A stretch of 64,000 nt of DNA from Hevea brasiliensis (GCF_030052815.1 NC_079504.1:87960250-88024249), one strand, 5' to 3'; shown: positions 1 to 11,404, numbered from the stretch's first letter. Made by a program: numbers and translations. Notes: generated by a model from the sequence alone, not told the origin.

Positions 1-1558
1 CATGATCCAAGCCATTTTTTCACTTGTTTCCTTCACTAAAATTGTTCTACACAACTTGGGCAGTAGATAGGCAGCAAGAAAATCATGTTTTGGTGAGGTT
101 TTGAAGAGTTTCAAAAGTGGTAAGTATGTATTTTTTATGCTTGTTTCATTAAACTTTGTATGGATGTTATGGGTACTTGAATTGTGGAAGGATTTTTGAA
201 GTTTGATGAGTTAGGGAAGAGGTATATTTTTGGCAGCCATGGAACTTCAATGAGAGCAGTTTATCCTTGCATGTAAATGGTAGATTAAAGTGTTGATGTA
301 AGTGTTTATATGTGTAGGAATAAATTGGATAATGTATGTGTGATAGTACAATTGATTTTGGAAGTTTGGAAAGCTAATTGAAGAAGATTACAATCGATAA
401 CTTGAAGTGTAAATCAAAATATGTTGTTTCATGGGTTGGTTTATGGAATTATATTGTTGAATTATGGTGCTTGTTATGGCAGCATGTATATGTGTATAAG
501 GGTTTGAATGTGGACATGTAAATGAGCTAGGTTATGTGGTTAAATTGTTTATAATTTGGACTTGGAAAATTCTATACTATAATGTGCATATTGAGTGTAG
601 TTATAAGCTGCCAAAATGACCAAAAATGAGTTGCTAAATGTGTTTATGTTATGGTACAAAACAGAAATGGCATAAAGGAAGTGACTTGGTAAGTGTTGAA
701 TGTGTCCTTTGGTATGTGATGAAGAGTATGTTGCAGGGCAGTGTAGGTTTTGGCTTAGAACCTCAAGTGTGTGACTCCAATTGGTATGAGACCAATTGGA
801 GGTGAAACTAGGCACAAAATGTGCCAACTTTCATGAAGGAAGCTTACCAAAATTCTGCTTGAAAGGTAATTTGAAAAATGACCAAATTCGGATTAGTACA
901 TTGAAAGCCTCAAAACAGGTCCAATTGACCTGAAATTTTTTCCATGAATAGTTGAGACATATATCTACAATTCTTATGAAGACACCAAAGCCCAGAAATC
1001 GCCAGAACCAAGCCAAATAGTTTCACAAATTCGGGTCCAAAAACTGGCCGAACCAAAAGTGACCTAAAAATGACCTAAAGTGACCATTTTGATACATTTT
1101 GACCATCATTGGTAAATTGACCATAACTTGGTCTACAGAACTCAGAATGACTTGAAATTTTGCCCCGCGTGCAATAAGACATAGACCAACAAGTTTGTAG
1201 TTTTGACCAAAATCCAAAAACTGGGGGAACTAGGTCATCCGGCTAGGTAAAATTAGTATACCGGAATCTGACAAATTGCAATAAAATGCACTATACATGA
1301 AAATGAATTGGGTAACATGTACCAATACTAAAAGGCTACAAATGTGACATATTGATAACATTAAAACCTAATTCACCTAGACTGCATCGAGGGTCAACAT
1401 CTTAGGTTGACTAAGGAAATAATAGAATTCGATAAGTTAATTATTAAGCTTTATTCTTAGAGACAGTTTAAATGAGTACTGAAACACTTCAAATTGTGTA
1501 TTTAAGTTAGCAAAGACTCAGGGAAGGGGAAAGAAATACTGAATCAGAGCCAAGAGAC
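1..1558 (+). mobile_element. Chromovirus B, 5' LTR, left part
   Basis: This stretch matches the B 3' LTR from about 23763 onward nearly base for base, in the same orientation, so the first ~750 bp of this LTR lie outside the window. It stops at GAGAC (1554-1558), where element A is inserted. The LTR resumes at 18025 with the same GAGAC. Compared with the 3' copy it lacks about 45 bp near 910. The long ORFs seen here on either strand are LTR sequence, not genes. Confidence 0.9.
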
Positions 1559-4430
1559 TATCACACCCTACCCCTCTGTAACGCATGACATGATCCCATA
1601 GTATACCTGATAAATTACCAACTTCGTCTATTGATAACCCATTAAATATACTACAAGGGATTTTAAAACTTTTCTTACTTCTTTTTATAGTGGTGAGCAC
1701 AATTTATAGGTGTTAAAAAAATTTTTTGAACTGAAGTGAAACAGCTAACACATTTGAAGAAATAATAATTTCTGTAAAAATTTTGGCAGAGTGCCATTTG
1801 TGTTTTGAATAAAGCAGTTCTTCAAAAACCTGTAAAAAGCACTTCAATATATTTCTCAATCTCAAACTCCAACATTTAATCAACACAACATGTTTCTCAA
1901 CCCAAAACCACAATAATTTTTCAATATTCCCAAAGGCTGAGATAAAAGAAATATAGTACAAATTTTACAAGCCCAAAATAATTTACAATTTATTTTACAA
2001 CTTCAATGTATAATTTTAATTTACAACTGCTCAAAACCAAGAACACTATATACATACAGTGATCATACATTATAATACAAAATGCAAAATATGGTATACT
2101 CAATATACCCGATGATCTCTCACTGAAGCACTAGCAGCCTAGTCTGCTGTCCTGTCAGTCTGTCTACCTGCGACAGCAATGAAAAGCTATCGCTGAGTAA
2201 AATTTACTCAGTGGTGCACAATAACAATTTGAAATGCGATATATAAATCTTTTATTGACAATTCACAAATCAAATGATTCACAATTTACAAAGTTCATAT
2301 AATACAAATTTGATCAAATAACTGAGTAACACAGTTTTGCCAATCAATAAAACAATTTGATCAAATAACTGAATAATACAGTTTTGCCAATCAATAACAC
2401 AAATTGATCAAACAACTGAATAATACAGTTTTACCAATCAATAACACCATTCGATCAAATAACTGAAGAATACAGTGTTGCCAATCGATAACACAATTTA
2501 ATCAAATAACTGAATAATACAGTTTTGCAAATAAATAACATAATTTGGGCCATGACACAATTTTTCCACACATGCCGTGTTGTACACCACGACAAGACAC
2601 ACTCGCCCCAATAATCGAAATTAATGAGGGAGGAAGCTAGCTAAGTAATGAGTACTCATCCACACTCACCTCAGACTGACAAGTCAAAGAGGGAGGAATA
2701 TAGTGTACTTATCAGAGCACTTCCAGGCGTTATGTATCGCCATCCCTGTAAGCTCCTGGGTTCACACGTGAGAGTTCCCAGGAATCGCAGGCATTACGTA
2801 TCGCCGTTCCTACTTTGCTCTGATACCACTAAACACAATTTATCTCAATATTTCCATTTACAAAGTAGGCAACACAATAATTTTCCAATAATATTCCCAA
2901 AACCAAAATAATAAAAAATTATTCATAACTCAATTCTCCAAATAAATTTGCTAGTAAAAGCAGTGAATATAAAAGTATTGTGCACGGACACAATTTAAAA
3001 CTATAATGTTCAATTAAATTTTTAAGTAGAAAATGAGAAGTCAAAATTATTGTGCACAAGCACAATTTAAAATAATAACATAAAAATAATCATAATTTAT
3101 TTCAATTGAAAAATTCAAAAGAAATAACTATTGTGCACAAACCTCTAATAACTATCTCTTGGCTCTGACTCAGTGTTTCCTTCCCTTTCCTTGAGTCTTT
3201 GCTAACTGAAACACACAATTTGAAGTGTTTCAGTACTCATTTAAACTGTCTCTAAGAATAAGATTCAATAATTAATTTATCGAATTCTATTATTTCCTTA
3301 GTCAACCTAAGATGTCGACCCTCGATGCGGTTTAGGTGAATTAGGTTTCAATGTTACCAATACGTCATATTTTATAGCCTTTTAGTATTGGTACATGTTA
3401 TACAATTCATTTCTATGTATAGTGCCCTTTAGTGTAATTTGTCGGATTCTGTTATACTAATTTGACCAAACCGAATGACCTAGTTCCCTCGGTTTTTGAG
3501 TTTCGGTCAAAACTACAAACTTGTAGATCTATGTCTTATTGCACGCGGGGAAAAATTTCAGGTCATTCTGAGTTTACTAGACCAAGTTATGGTTATTTTA
3601 CTATTGCTGGTCAAAGTGCATCAAAATTGGTCACTTTAGGTCATTTTAGGTTCGGCTAGTTTTTGGACCCGAACTTGTGCAAGCTATTTGACTTGCTTAT
3701 GGTCATTTCTGGGCTTTGGTGTCTTCATAAGACTTGTACATATATGTCTCAACTATTCGTGGTAAAATTTCAGGTCAATTAGACCTGTTTTGAGTGAGTT
3801 ATGGCCAAAACACTAACTACTGCCCAAATGGTCAATTTTCAAGCCTTAAATGCACTAATCCGGATTTGGTCATTTTTCATGTTACCTTCCAAGTAGAATT
3901 TTGATAAGCTTCCTTCATGAAAGTTGGCACTTTTTGTGCCTAGTTTCACCTCCAATTGGTTTCATACCAATTGGAGCCATACACTTGAGGTTCTAGGCCA
4001 AATTACACACTACCCTATTGCACATTGTCCATCACTCATCAAAGGATGCATTTAACACTTACCAATTTACACATTCATGCCATTTCTGTTTTGTACCATA
4101 ACTTAAAAACATTTCAGAAGACATTTTTGGTTATTTAGGCAGCTTATAACCACACTCAATATGCACTTTATAGTACAGAATTTATCAAGTTCAAATTACA
4201 AACAATTCAATCACATAACCTAGCTCATTTACATTTCCAAACTCAAACTCTTGCACACATGTACAAGCTGCCATAACAAGCACCATAATTCAATCATATA
4301 ATTCCATAAACCAAGCCATGAAATACATATTTTGGGTTCACACTTCAAGTTGCCGAATTGTAGTCTTCATCAATTTGCTTTCCAAGCTTCTAAAGTTAAG
4401 TGTACATTCACATATACATCTAATATACAT
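1559..4430 (-). repeat. A 3' LTR, distal part
   Basis: It is homologous to 14082-16956 of the A 5' LTR. It begins TATCACACCC where the other copy begins TGTCACACCC, so the terminal CA of the LTR (minus strand) has become TA. It ends at the TACAT target site (4426-4430) of the giant LTR. No host gene is seen here. Confidence 0.9.
2308..2535. repeat. 47-bp minisatellite in A 3' LTR
   Basis: About five imperfect tandem copies of a unit of ~47 bp, recognisable by 'ATCAAATAACTGAATAATAC' followed by AGTTTTGCCAATCAATAACAC. The same array is in the other A LTR at about 14846-15090. Confidence 0.8.
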
Positions 4431-4994
4431 TGTCGACACCATATTTTGGCCGATCCCCAGAATTAATAAACTTTGAAACCGATCCCCAGTACTAAATCTC
4501 TCTGTGCTAGATAACCACATTTCCGATCTCTCCTCACAAGGAACTGAATCAATGCTAAGTCCTCACATCAGTCAAAGCCTTACCGGTCTATTAAATCACT
4601 CACCGATCTCTCAAACCCATTGTCGAATCTCCTGACCAGTCAAGTATATTCCTGATCTCTATTGACAAACGAAATTGAACTGACACTAGATCTTTGTTAC
4701 CATTTTTGTTGCCAATCTCCCTTTCAAAAGTTTAAGAATAATCAAAGGTTCTGTTCCGGTTTAATGATGATCCCGATCTTAAATGTTCAAGCCCAAATTT
4801 CTAATTTTAATCAAGTACCGATTTCATGCTCATTGTGTTTTCCGATCTCTCACACTTAGGTTAATAATCACTTTCAGTTATTTCAACATACTCAGACAAT
4901 CAAGTGTTTAAATAATTTAGAAATCTTCCGATCACAACCATTCATCGAACAAAAAAGGCATTCCATTTCATTTCATTTCAAGAATTTGTACAAG

Positions 4995-6859
4995 TTATTC
5001 AGCTGGAGGATCACCCCCAGCCTGATCTACATCTTGTCCGTTCCCTCTCTCACCCTCAGCCTCCTCCTCACTCTCCTCACCTTCATCATCGGGAGCCAGG
5101 TTGGCCATCCAGGAGAAGTCCTCCTCAGGGTAACGCTTCTTGAGCTCGACCAGGAGATCTCTGTGAGCATTCACATAAGCGCCGGCCACTCCAGTCACTA
5201 TCTCTTCTTCTTTCACCTTGAGCTCCTCAGCAAGGTGAGCGAGTTGAGCAGCTTCATCAGCTCGGATCGCCTGAACCTCCCCGAGAACACGATCTCGCTC
5301 GGCCAGAACATGAGCTTGCTCGGCCAGCTTGTCCTCATAGAACTTCATTCGTCCCTCAATTTGAGATATGTAATCCTGAGCGGACGAAAGTTGGGATCGG
5401 AGAGAAGACACCTCATGATTCATCCTCTCGACTTCCTTGCCCAGGCGATGAGCCTTCTCCCGGACCATGTGCTGGTTCACCAAACACTCCACGTTCAGGC
5501 TCATGGATCGGGTCAGGATATCATCAAGGTTATCCGAAGACAGCCTATCCCGATCTTCTTGGAGACAGATAGAGGACGCCAAGACCTTGGCGAAACTAGG
5601 GTTTTCTCGAACCGTACGATTCTTCTCCAGTGAGTGGACTAAGACTTAGGCACCGCGGGAGATAGTCCTCACGTTAGGTTGAGAAGAACCCTCTTCTGCG
5701 TTCGGAGCAACTGGAGGAGGTGGAGGCGGCTCTTCCCGGCGAGGAAGGGATCGGATCACTTCTGCGATCACCGGTCCCGAAGGTTGAGACGAGCCTTCTG
5801 GTATTTCCCCGGGCTTATGCCTGGGTGTCTGCATCTCCTCGACCCACTTCATCTCCCGTACCTTCCGGGAGATCTCCCTCTTTCGCTTTCGGCTCTCCTT
5901 GGAGGCTTCGCCGCTGGCCATACCTGCACAAAGAAGAGGTCAGTGAGATCGCTAAGGTCCTGAGATCTGAGATGAAGAAAATACCGATGCCGAGGTCGGA
6001 GAGCTGGAGCCCGCGATCTTCGCCGGTGATCAGCTGTATTGTCCAGTGATGCAGTTCGGCTGTCACTGCATCTAAACAGGAGAACTTCTCCCTAGCCGCT
6101 TGATCTTTCAATTCCATCACCATGGCTCCCTCTTCCCTATTCAGAGCAAGATGCTTCGGAGTCGAGGGACCTAGATGTAGCCAGCTTCGTGGGAAACCCT
6201 CGAAGCCGTTCGGAATTTTGCTCCTCAGAATAAAGAAACGATTCTTCCAATTCTTCAGGGAGGAAGGCAAATCGGTAAAGAGTCCACAACGAGGCTTCGC
6301 CTGGAAAAACCAATATTCGTCATCCTTTCGTGAGACAAATGGCAGCTTTGGCAAATACTTTAGCCGTAGGATGGAGACCCTTGGCTCGGCAGAGGCCCCT
6401 GAAAGCCACTAGGATCCGCCACTAGTTCGGGTGAACTTGGGCGATGCACACTTGGTGAAATTTTAAGACCTCCTTGAAGAAGTTGTCTAGGGGAAACCGC
6501 AGACCGGCTTTCAATTGTTCTTCGTAGACCATGATCATATCGTTTTCTTCGAAGAAGTGATTGGCACGAAGATCGCCGTGGCATTTAATTAGCTCGTACG
6601 TGTCAGGCCGAATGTTGTATTCTTGGCTGAACGATTGCAGGTCGGTTTCTTGAAGGACCGATGGCAGCTCGTCCAGGGGAAGGTTCTCTCTCCCTGAAGA
6701 AGGCGCATGCCTTGATAATGTCGCTCGTCCCAGAGCTGGAACGGAGACCTCAGGAGGTTCAGGTCGCACGCTTGGTCCGACTACCTCTACCTCATCGGAC
6801 GACCACGAGAACTGAATAGAAGGAGGGCTCGTAGCTCTCTGACCTTCGGCACCGCTCAT
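4995..6859 (-). pseudogene. Antisense Transposase_28 (PF04195)-like gene, decayed
   Basis: Reading from an ATG at 6859 (protein MSGAEG...), the first part carries a helical block ending in 'GLRFPLDNFFKEVLKFHQ' and HPN. This pattern is known from the 'putative gypsy type transposon' domain of plant TAT-group elements. The frame then hits TAG just after HPN (about 6423), continues as WRILVAFRGLCRAKG, and shifts frame near 6355 into DDEYWFFQAKP...LKNWKNRFF. A possible 60-bp intron (5984-5925) leads to a basic, proline-rich segment (from 5921) that meets an in-frame TAA at 5646. A coiled-coil tail of about 190 residues (5582-4995) then ends with an acidic stretch. With two stops and one frameshift it is probably not functional. 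Similar antisense ORFs are known in Grande and Retand elements, next to the 3' LTR. Molecular function is unknown. It does not encode a recognisable transposase catalytic core. Confidence 0.65.
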
Positions 6860-7010
6860 TTTCAAAGGAAATAAAGATTTTAAACTAAAAGAAAGATCAA
6901 AGCCCTTACCGGAGTCTGATCGGTGTCGAAGGAACTTGAGAAAATGAGAGGATTTCGGGGTTGTTCGCGAGAGACTGAAAATGACATAAGAGAGCGAATG
7001 GCTGGCCCCT

Positions 7011-7023
7011 CCTTTATTTATAC
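7011..7023 (-). promoter_or_regulatory. TATA box of the antisense gene
   Basis: On the minus strand GTATAAATAAAGG lies about 155 bp upstream of the ATG at 6859, a normal TATA-to-ATG distance for a plant gene. The leader between them contains CCGGTAAGGG, a possible 5' splice donor. Confidence 0.5.
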
Positions 7024-7284
7024 TCATCCGAGCATTTAATGCTCACTCTGTCCTAGGCGGCACATCGGTTAACGGGATTCGCCAGCTGTTTCTGAAATTT
7101 CCCAAGAATATTCTAGATACTTCACAAAGAGATCGGCTAGGTAGGGATCGGTGGATTAAAAGGGATATTTTGAATTGCAGATCGGTCAAGGATCATTCAA
7201 TTAAGAATCAGGTCGGATAAATACTACAGAGATCGGGAACAACAATAATAAAATGATAATTGTCAAAACAAAATTTTATCTCCA

Positions 7285-7455
7285 AAAGTCAGATTACATC
7301 ATTTGGGCGATCTCAATAGTTCGGATTGCATTAAAATTGGATTACATCATTTGGGCGATCCCTAGAGATCGGATTGCATTAAAATTGGACTACATCATTT
7401 TGGTGAGATCAGATTACATTGAAAATAAAATATATCATTTGGGCGATCTCAGAGA
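7285..7455. repeat. ~57-bp tandem repeat in giant LTR
   Basis: Three to four imperfect copies of a unit containing ATTACATCATTTGGGCGATC and CGGATTGCATTAAAATTGG. It is non-coding and inside the giant LTR, upstream of the antisense TATA box. Confidence 0.7.
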
Positions 7456-7599
7456 CCGGTGGAACATCCCATCTAAAGGACCTATGTCAAAGTCAACATT
7501 GTGACTGATCCAAAGGATGTCATCGACCGGAACCGAGCCGCTGTCGGAACACCCAATGTGGAAGAAAGCCGCTGTCAAAACACCAAATGTGGTGAGAAG

Positions 7600-7830
7600 C
7601 TAAATAAACTTGGAAGAGCAACCGCCAAGGGTCGGCGGAACATTAGTAGTCTTCTCGGTCGAAATCGGTTCGCCGATTATACCGGTCGAACGACTCGAGA
7701 TCGGCATGATCAAGGTCCGTGATCTAGATCGGTTAATTGTTCCAGTTCTCTCACCATCATCAGATAAGGTTATCACGATTATTCGATCACCAGGGTCATG
7801 AGTTTTCAGTCGGGGAATAAAAAGGTCCAT
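7600..7830 (-). other. Short antisense ORF behind a second TATA box
   Basis: An open frame of 76 codons starts at ATG 7830 (MDLFIPRLKTHDPGDR...). A minus-strand TATATATA lies at 7953-7960, about 125 bp upstream, in a context (CCCCCTATATATACCCCC) that looks like a promoter. I do not recognise the peptide. It may be a first exon, a degraded duplicate of the neighbouring antisense unit, or chance. Confidence 0.25.
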
Positions 7831-8575
7831 CGAAAAAAGATCAAAAACCACAATCTCGCCGAACAATCATTTAACGATCACGAAATAACTAGAATAGGAA
7901 AGTAAAGAAGAAAAGAGGAAAATCGGATGGAGAAAGTTTTTGGGTCAGGGGGTATATATAGGGGGAAATCAAGCATTTATTGCTAAGCAGAAAATGAAGC
8001 GGACGCTTCGGGAATCGAGGGGAATTAATGCTTTGACCGGACTGGGCCTGGTTAAGGGAAATATTGGAATAATAGAGATCGGAAGAGGGGAGATCGGTAT
8101 GAAAGATCGGAGAAGGACCATGTTAAGAATATCGGAAAGGAAGAGAGAGCAGAAAACAAAAAGGCGCCTACTGCCGTCACCATAATCAGAGCCGAGGTAG
8201 TTAAAGCATTGCCAGGTAAAATCTCAACCGCACGCCCCAGAATCGCCCACATTTCTGACATGCGTACGTCAGGACAGCGCTGTACATCCTAATCTCCACC
8301 GTTGATCCAACTTGTAAGGACGAGCCCAGAGCCCTTGGATCAAAAAAGAAGACAACAAAACCAGCGCTTTTCACTCCTAGCCTTTGGATTGCCCCGGACA
8401 AGAGAATTTGGGGCCGTCAGATTAGAGGAGGAAGAAGACAAATATTCTGAAGTGGATCTCGACCGTCTATTCTGATTCTCTTTAATTCTTGAGCTTAGGA
8501 TTATGTCCTTTGAAATCTTGACCCTCCATTTCCCTTAAGATAGATCCTGACCCTTCAAGGGGAACACCCGGTCCC

Positions 8576-8583
8576 TATAAATA
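8576..8583 (+). promoter_or_regulatory. LTR promoter TATA box
   Basis: TATAAATA follows CCCGGTCCC on the plus strand, about 1.75 kb before the LTR end. This is where a TAT-type LTR would start its R region. It opposes the antisense units. Confidence 0.5.
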
Positions 8584-9537
8584 CCTGCATGAAAAACTGT
8601 TCAGGGGACGGAAAAAAGAAGGAAGTTACTATAGCGGAAGAACTCTGAAATTTAATTCAGACCGTTACTCTGCTTTCATAAGAAGAACTTTTGGAACCAG
8701 TTTTCTGAAGTATTTTCTGAAAAGATTTTGAACACTGAAACTTTCCATTTTCAGTTCGTTCATCATCCCACAGCGTTCACATTTTGCAGTTCCTTGTTAT
8801 CTTTATATTCACTTCCATCATCCATGTTCGATCTCGTTTAAAATCGAGTATAATTTTGACCCGATTGCATTTAGTGAAGCACTCTTTGTTCCAAGGCGCA
8901 CCTTAGTCTCCCGACTATCAACTTGCAATCTTATTGCGTTTTGTGATTCTCGGTTAGTTCACTAGAATCGACTCCTTACAGGTCAGTATTCATGTTGCCA
9001 TTTTATTAAGTTTAGTTTTTGTTCTACGCATTCCCATTCTTCCTTCTTTATGTATGATATTTTCTTTAAGTTCATATCACGTTAGAAAGATATAAAGAAA
9101 GGTTGTGCTCTAGTTTATTTCCGTGTCGATACCTTTGTTAATCTTTATTATTTCTGAGCGTAAGTCATCTAGTTCCAAGCGATATATAAGTAGTTGGATG
9201 AGATGCAGGTAACGGCAACTTAAGAGTCCTTTTGAAATAATGAAAGGTCTGAATAATAAGCCTGGAAAATGGTAAAGCTGAGTCACTAGAATAACTCAAT
9301 AGGTCATAGGGCAAGACGTCATAAGACAGAATAAAACCAAACCCCGGATAACTAAATGGAATAGATCGGTTACCAAAAATGCTGGTGAGGCGACCATATA
9401 GGAAAGTCGGAGGATTCGGCTCGGCATCCCCTGCCCAGTCCTAAGGTACCAATAAGTTAAAGAGGTCTTGCGCAGACCTCCCTGACATTTTTGAACGTCA
9501 GAACCCTTAGCCTTAGGTCCTCTCGATAGGTAAAATT

Positions 9538-9940
9538 TAGAGAGATCGGAAAGACCCTTATCTGACTGCCGTTTAAATAGAAGAGATCAGAAAGGAGTCT
9601 TTATCCGATCCTCAACCAGAATTTCAGCAAATATTCAAAAGAGATCGGAGGAGAGTTCTTATCCGATTCTCAATCTAAAATTTCAACAAATATTTTAAAG
9701 GAGATCGGAGGAGAGTTCTTATCCGGTTCTCACTTAAAAATCTTAATAAATATTAAAAAGGAGATCGGAGGAGAGTTCTTATCCGGTTCTCACTTAAAAA
9801 TCTTAATAAATATAAAAAAAAAGAGATCGGATGAGAGTTCTTATTCGATTTTCGAACTTAAAATTTTATCAAATATTTGAAAGGAGATCGGAGGAGAGTT
9901 CTTATCCGATTCCCAAACCAAATTTTAATAAATATGTAAG
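9538..9940. repeat. ~60-bp GATCGG minisatellite
   Basis: About seven tandem units of 57-63 bp, each with GAGATCGGAGGAGAGTTCTT followed by ATCCGATTCTC and an A/T-rich tail. The central units (about 9698-9820) are nearly identical, the outer ones more diverged. Confidence 0.85.
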
Positions 9941-10338
9941 ATGATTCCCCCCCTAAAATAAAATTAATACGCAACCGCAATTCACTAAGGTTGTCTCATT
10001 TACTTATGTATCTGGGTAATCTGAAATAGTGAAAAATCAAATATTCCTTTTGTCAAAAGGATTAACATTTCCATTCAAGCCCTTCCTAACTAATTTATAA
10101 AGAGTATGAAGTTAAATCTACTTACCCTAGTTAAGGGACGAGATGGGGTGCCTAACACCTTCCCTACCCGTTTACGGACCCCGAACTCAGAATCTCTGTT
10201 TTGAAGTGGTTTTATTTCAATTTATCTTCACAAATGGTTTTCTTTAGTTTCCCTCAAAACTAAGGTGGTGACTCCTCATTCTTTTCCACTTCGGTGAGGG
10301 TTCGTTCAGGCGACCGCAAAATCCCTTGCGACATACAT

Positions 10339-11404
10339 CACCCAATTTATTCCTACACACATAAACACTTAATCAACCCTTTAATCTACCATTTACAAGC
10401 AAGGATAAACTGTTCTTATGGAGTTTCCATGGCTGCCAAAAATAAACATCTCCCTTAGAACATCAAACCTCAAAAATCTCTCCACAATTCAAGTACCCAT
10501 AACATCCTCACAAACTTTAATGAAGCAATAATAAAAAACACATACTTACTACTTTGGAAACTCTTCAAAATTTCACCAAAACTTGGTCTTCTTGTTGCCT
10601 ATCTACTGTCCAAGGTGTTTGGACAACTTTTAATGAAGGAAAGTGCAAGGAAGTAGGCTTGGATCAAGCTTGCATGGAGCTCCAAAACCATGCGGCCATG
10701 GAGTTCTTCATTCCTCCATTTTCGGCAGAATTTGAGAGGTTAAAGAAGAAGATGAATCTGCTGTCCTAAATGAAGAGTAAGTGGTCCACTTATGTGAGTT
10801 AGTGGAGCACTATATAAGATTTAATATTAATTTAATCTAAAGTTTCATTTTCCTTCATTTAACTCTCAATTTTTGCTATTTACATTAGGTACCACCAATT
10901 TAATTTTTCATGACATTTTCCAAGTGTAATATCATGTATTTTTAATGGACATTAAGGTCAAAAGACAACTCGGGGTGTCAAATGACCACAATGCCCCTAT
11001 TCGAGTTCCATTCCTGATTTTTCGGTAACACCGAGTTTTATCGTTTTCTCGATTTCTCACTTTTCTTTGTACTAATTAATTTATTTTTCTTTGATATTTC
11101 TAATGGTATTTATACTTCAATAGACATTTATTTAAGTCCTAAAAATATTTTTCAGGGTTCCCCACGGTCCAGGGCTAATCAACGGTCCACGCCGCGACTT
11201 CCCGGTACGGTCACCCATCGCTAGGGTTCTCGGCTAGTTTAACTTGGTTACATTTCATTGCTATTTCTTGTATTTTCTTTTCTTGTATTTCATTATTTTA
11301 TGTCTCCTCACTCCTATCTAAGTGTAGTTCTAGGCATCCTAGCTGTCCAGACAACACTGGTCACAGGAACAGTAGAACGCACTACCGAACATAAGGGTGT
11401 TACA
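10339..11404 (-). repeat. A 3' LTR, proximal part
   Basis: It continues the A 3' LTR after the giant insertion and matches 16957-18024. It ends GGGTGTTACA at 11404, which on the minus strand is the LTR start TGTAACACCC. An ORF at 10554-10769 and its near copy at 17173-17388 are the same LTR segment. They are parallel only because the LTR is duplicated, so they are not evidence of a gene. Confidence 0.9.

Larger units (their letters stand above)
4431..10333 (+). mobile_element. Giant TAT/Ogre-type solo LTR (5903 bp)
   Basis: The unit starts TGTCGACACC and ends CCCTTGCGACA. It is flanked by the 5-bp direct repeat TACAT (4426-4430 and 10334-10338). The empty site is visible in the sister LTR of A near 16955. 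The start (TGTCGACACC, then GGCCGATCCCC) and the end (a GGGGTGCCTAACACCTTCCC block at about 10154, then a terminal CGACA) are typical of TAT/Ogre LTRs. One start and one end occur, with no second LTR, primer binding site, polypurine tract or pol, so a solo LTR is the simplest reading. A plus-strand TATA box lies at 8576. GATCGG-rich minisatellites lie at 7285-7455 and 9538-9940. An antisense pseudogene fills 4995-6859. The alternative is a deleted element that lost one LTR. Confidence 0.8.

Noticed and set aside
4986..5633. 215-codon plus-strand ORF
   Set aside because: It is the reverse-complement shadow of the coiled-coil tail of the antisense gene, which has the more protein-like composition.
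7501..8401. Several overlapping ORFs on both strands inside the giant LTR
   Set aside because: They are short, in conflicting frames, and fall in GATCGG-rich repetitive sequence. Only the one behind a TATA box was kept, at low confidence.
9123..9140. TGTCGATACC as the start of a second LTR in the giant insertion
   Set aside because: The ten-base match to the real LTR start is not followed by any further similarity.
9538..9940. A CRISPR-like array
   Set aside because: The repeats are contiguous ~60-bp units without unique spacers, in plant DNA: a minisatellite.
10554..10769. Conserved 71-codon ORF also present at 17173-17388
   Set aside because: The two copies are parts of the two LTRs of element A. 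Their similarity follows from LTR duplication and not from selection on a protein.
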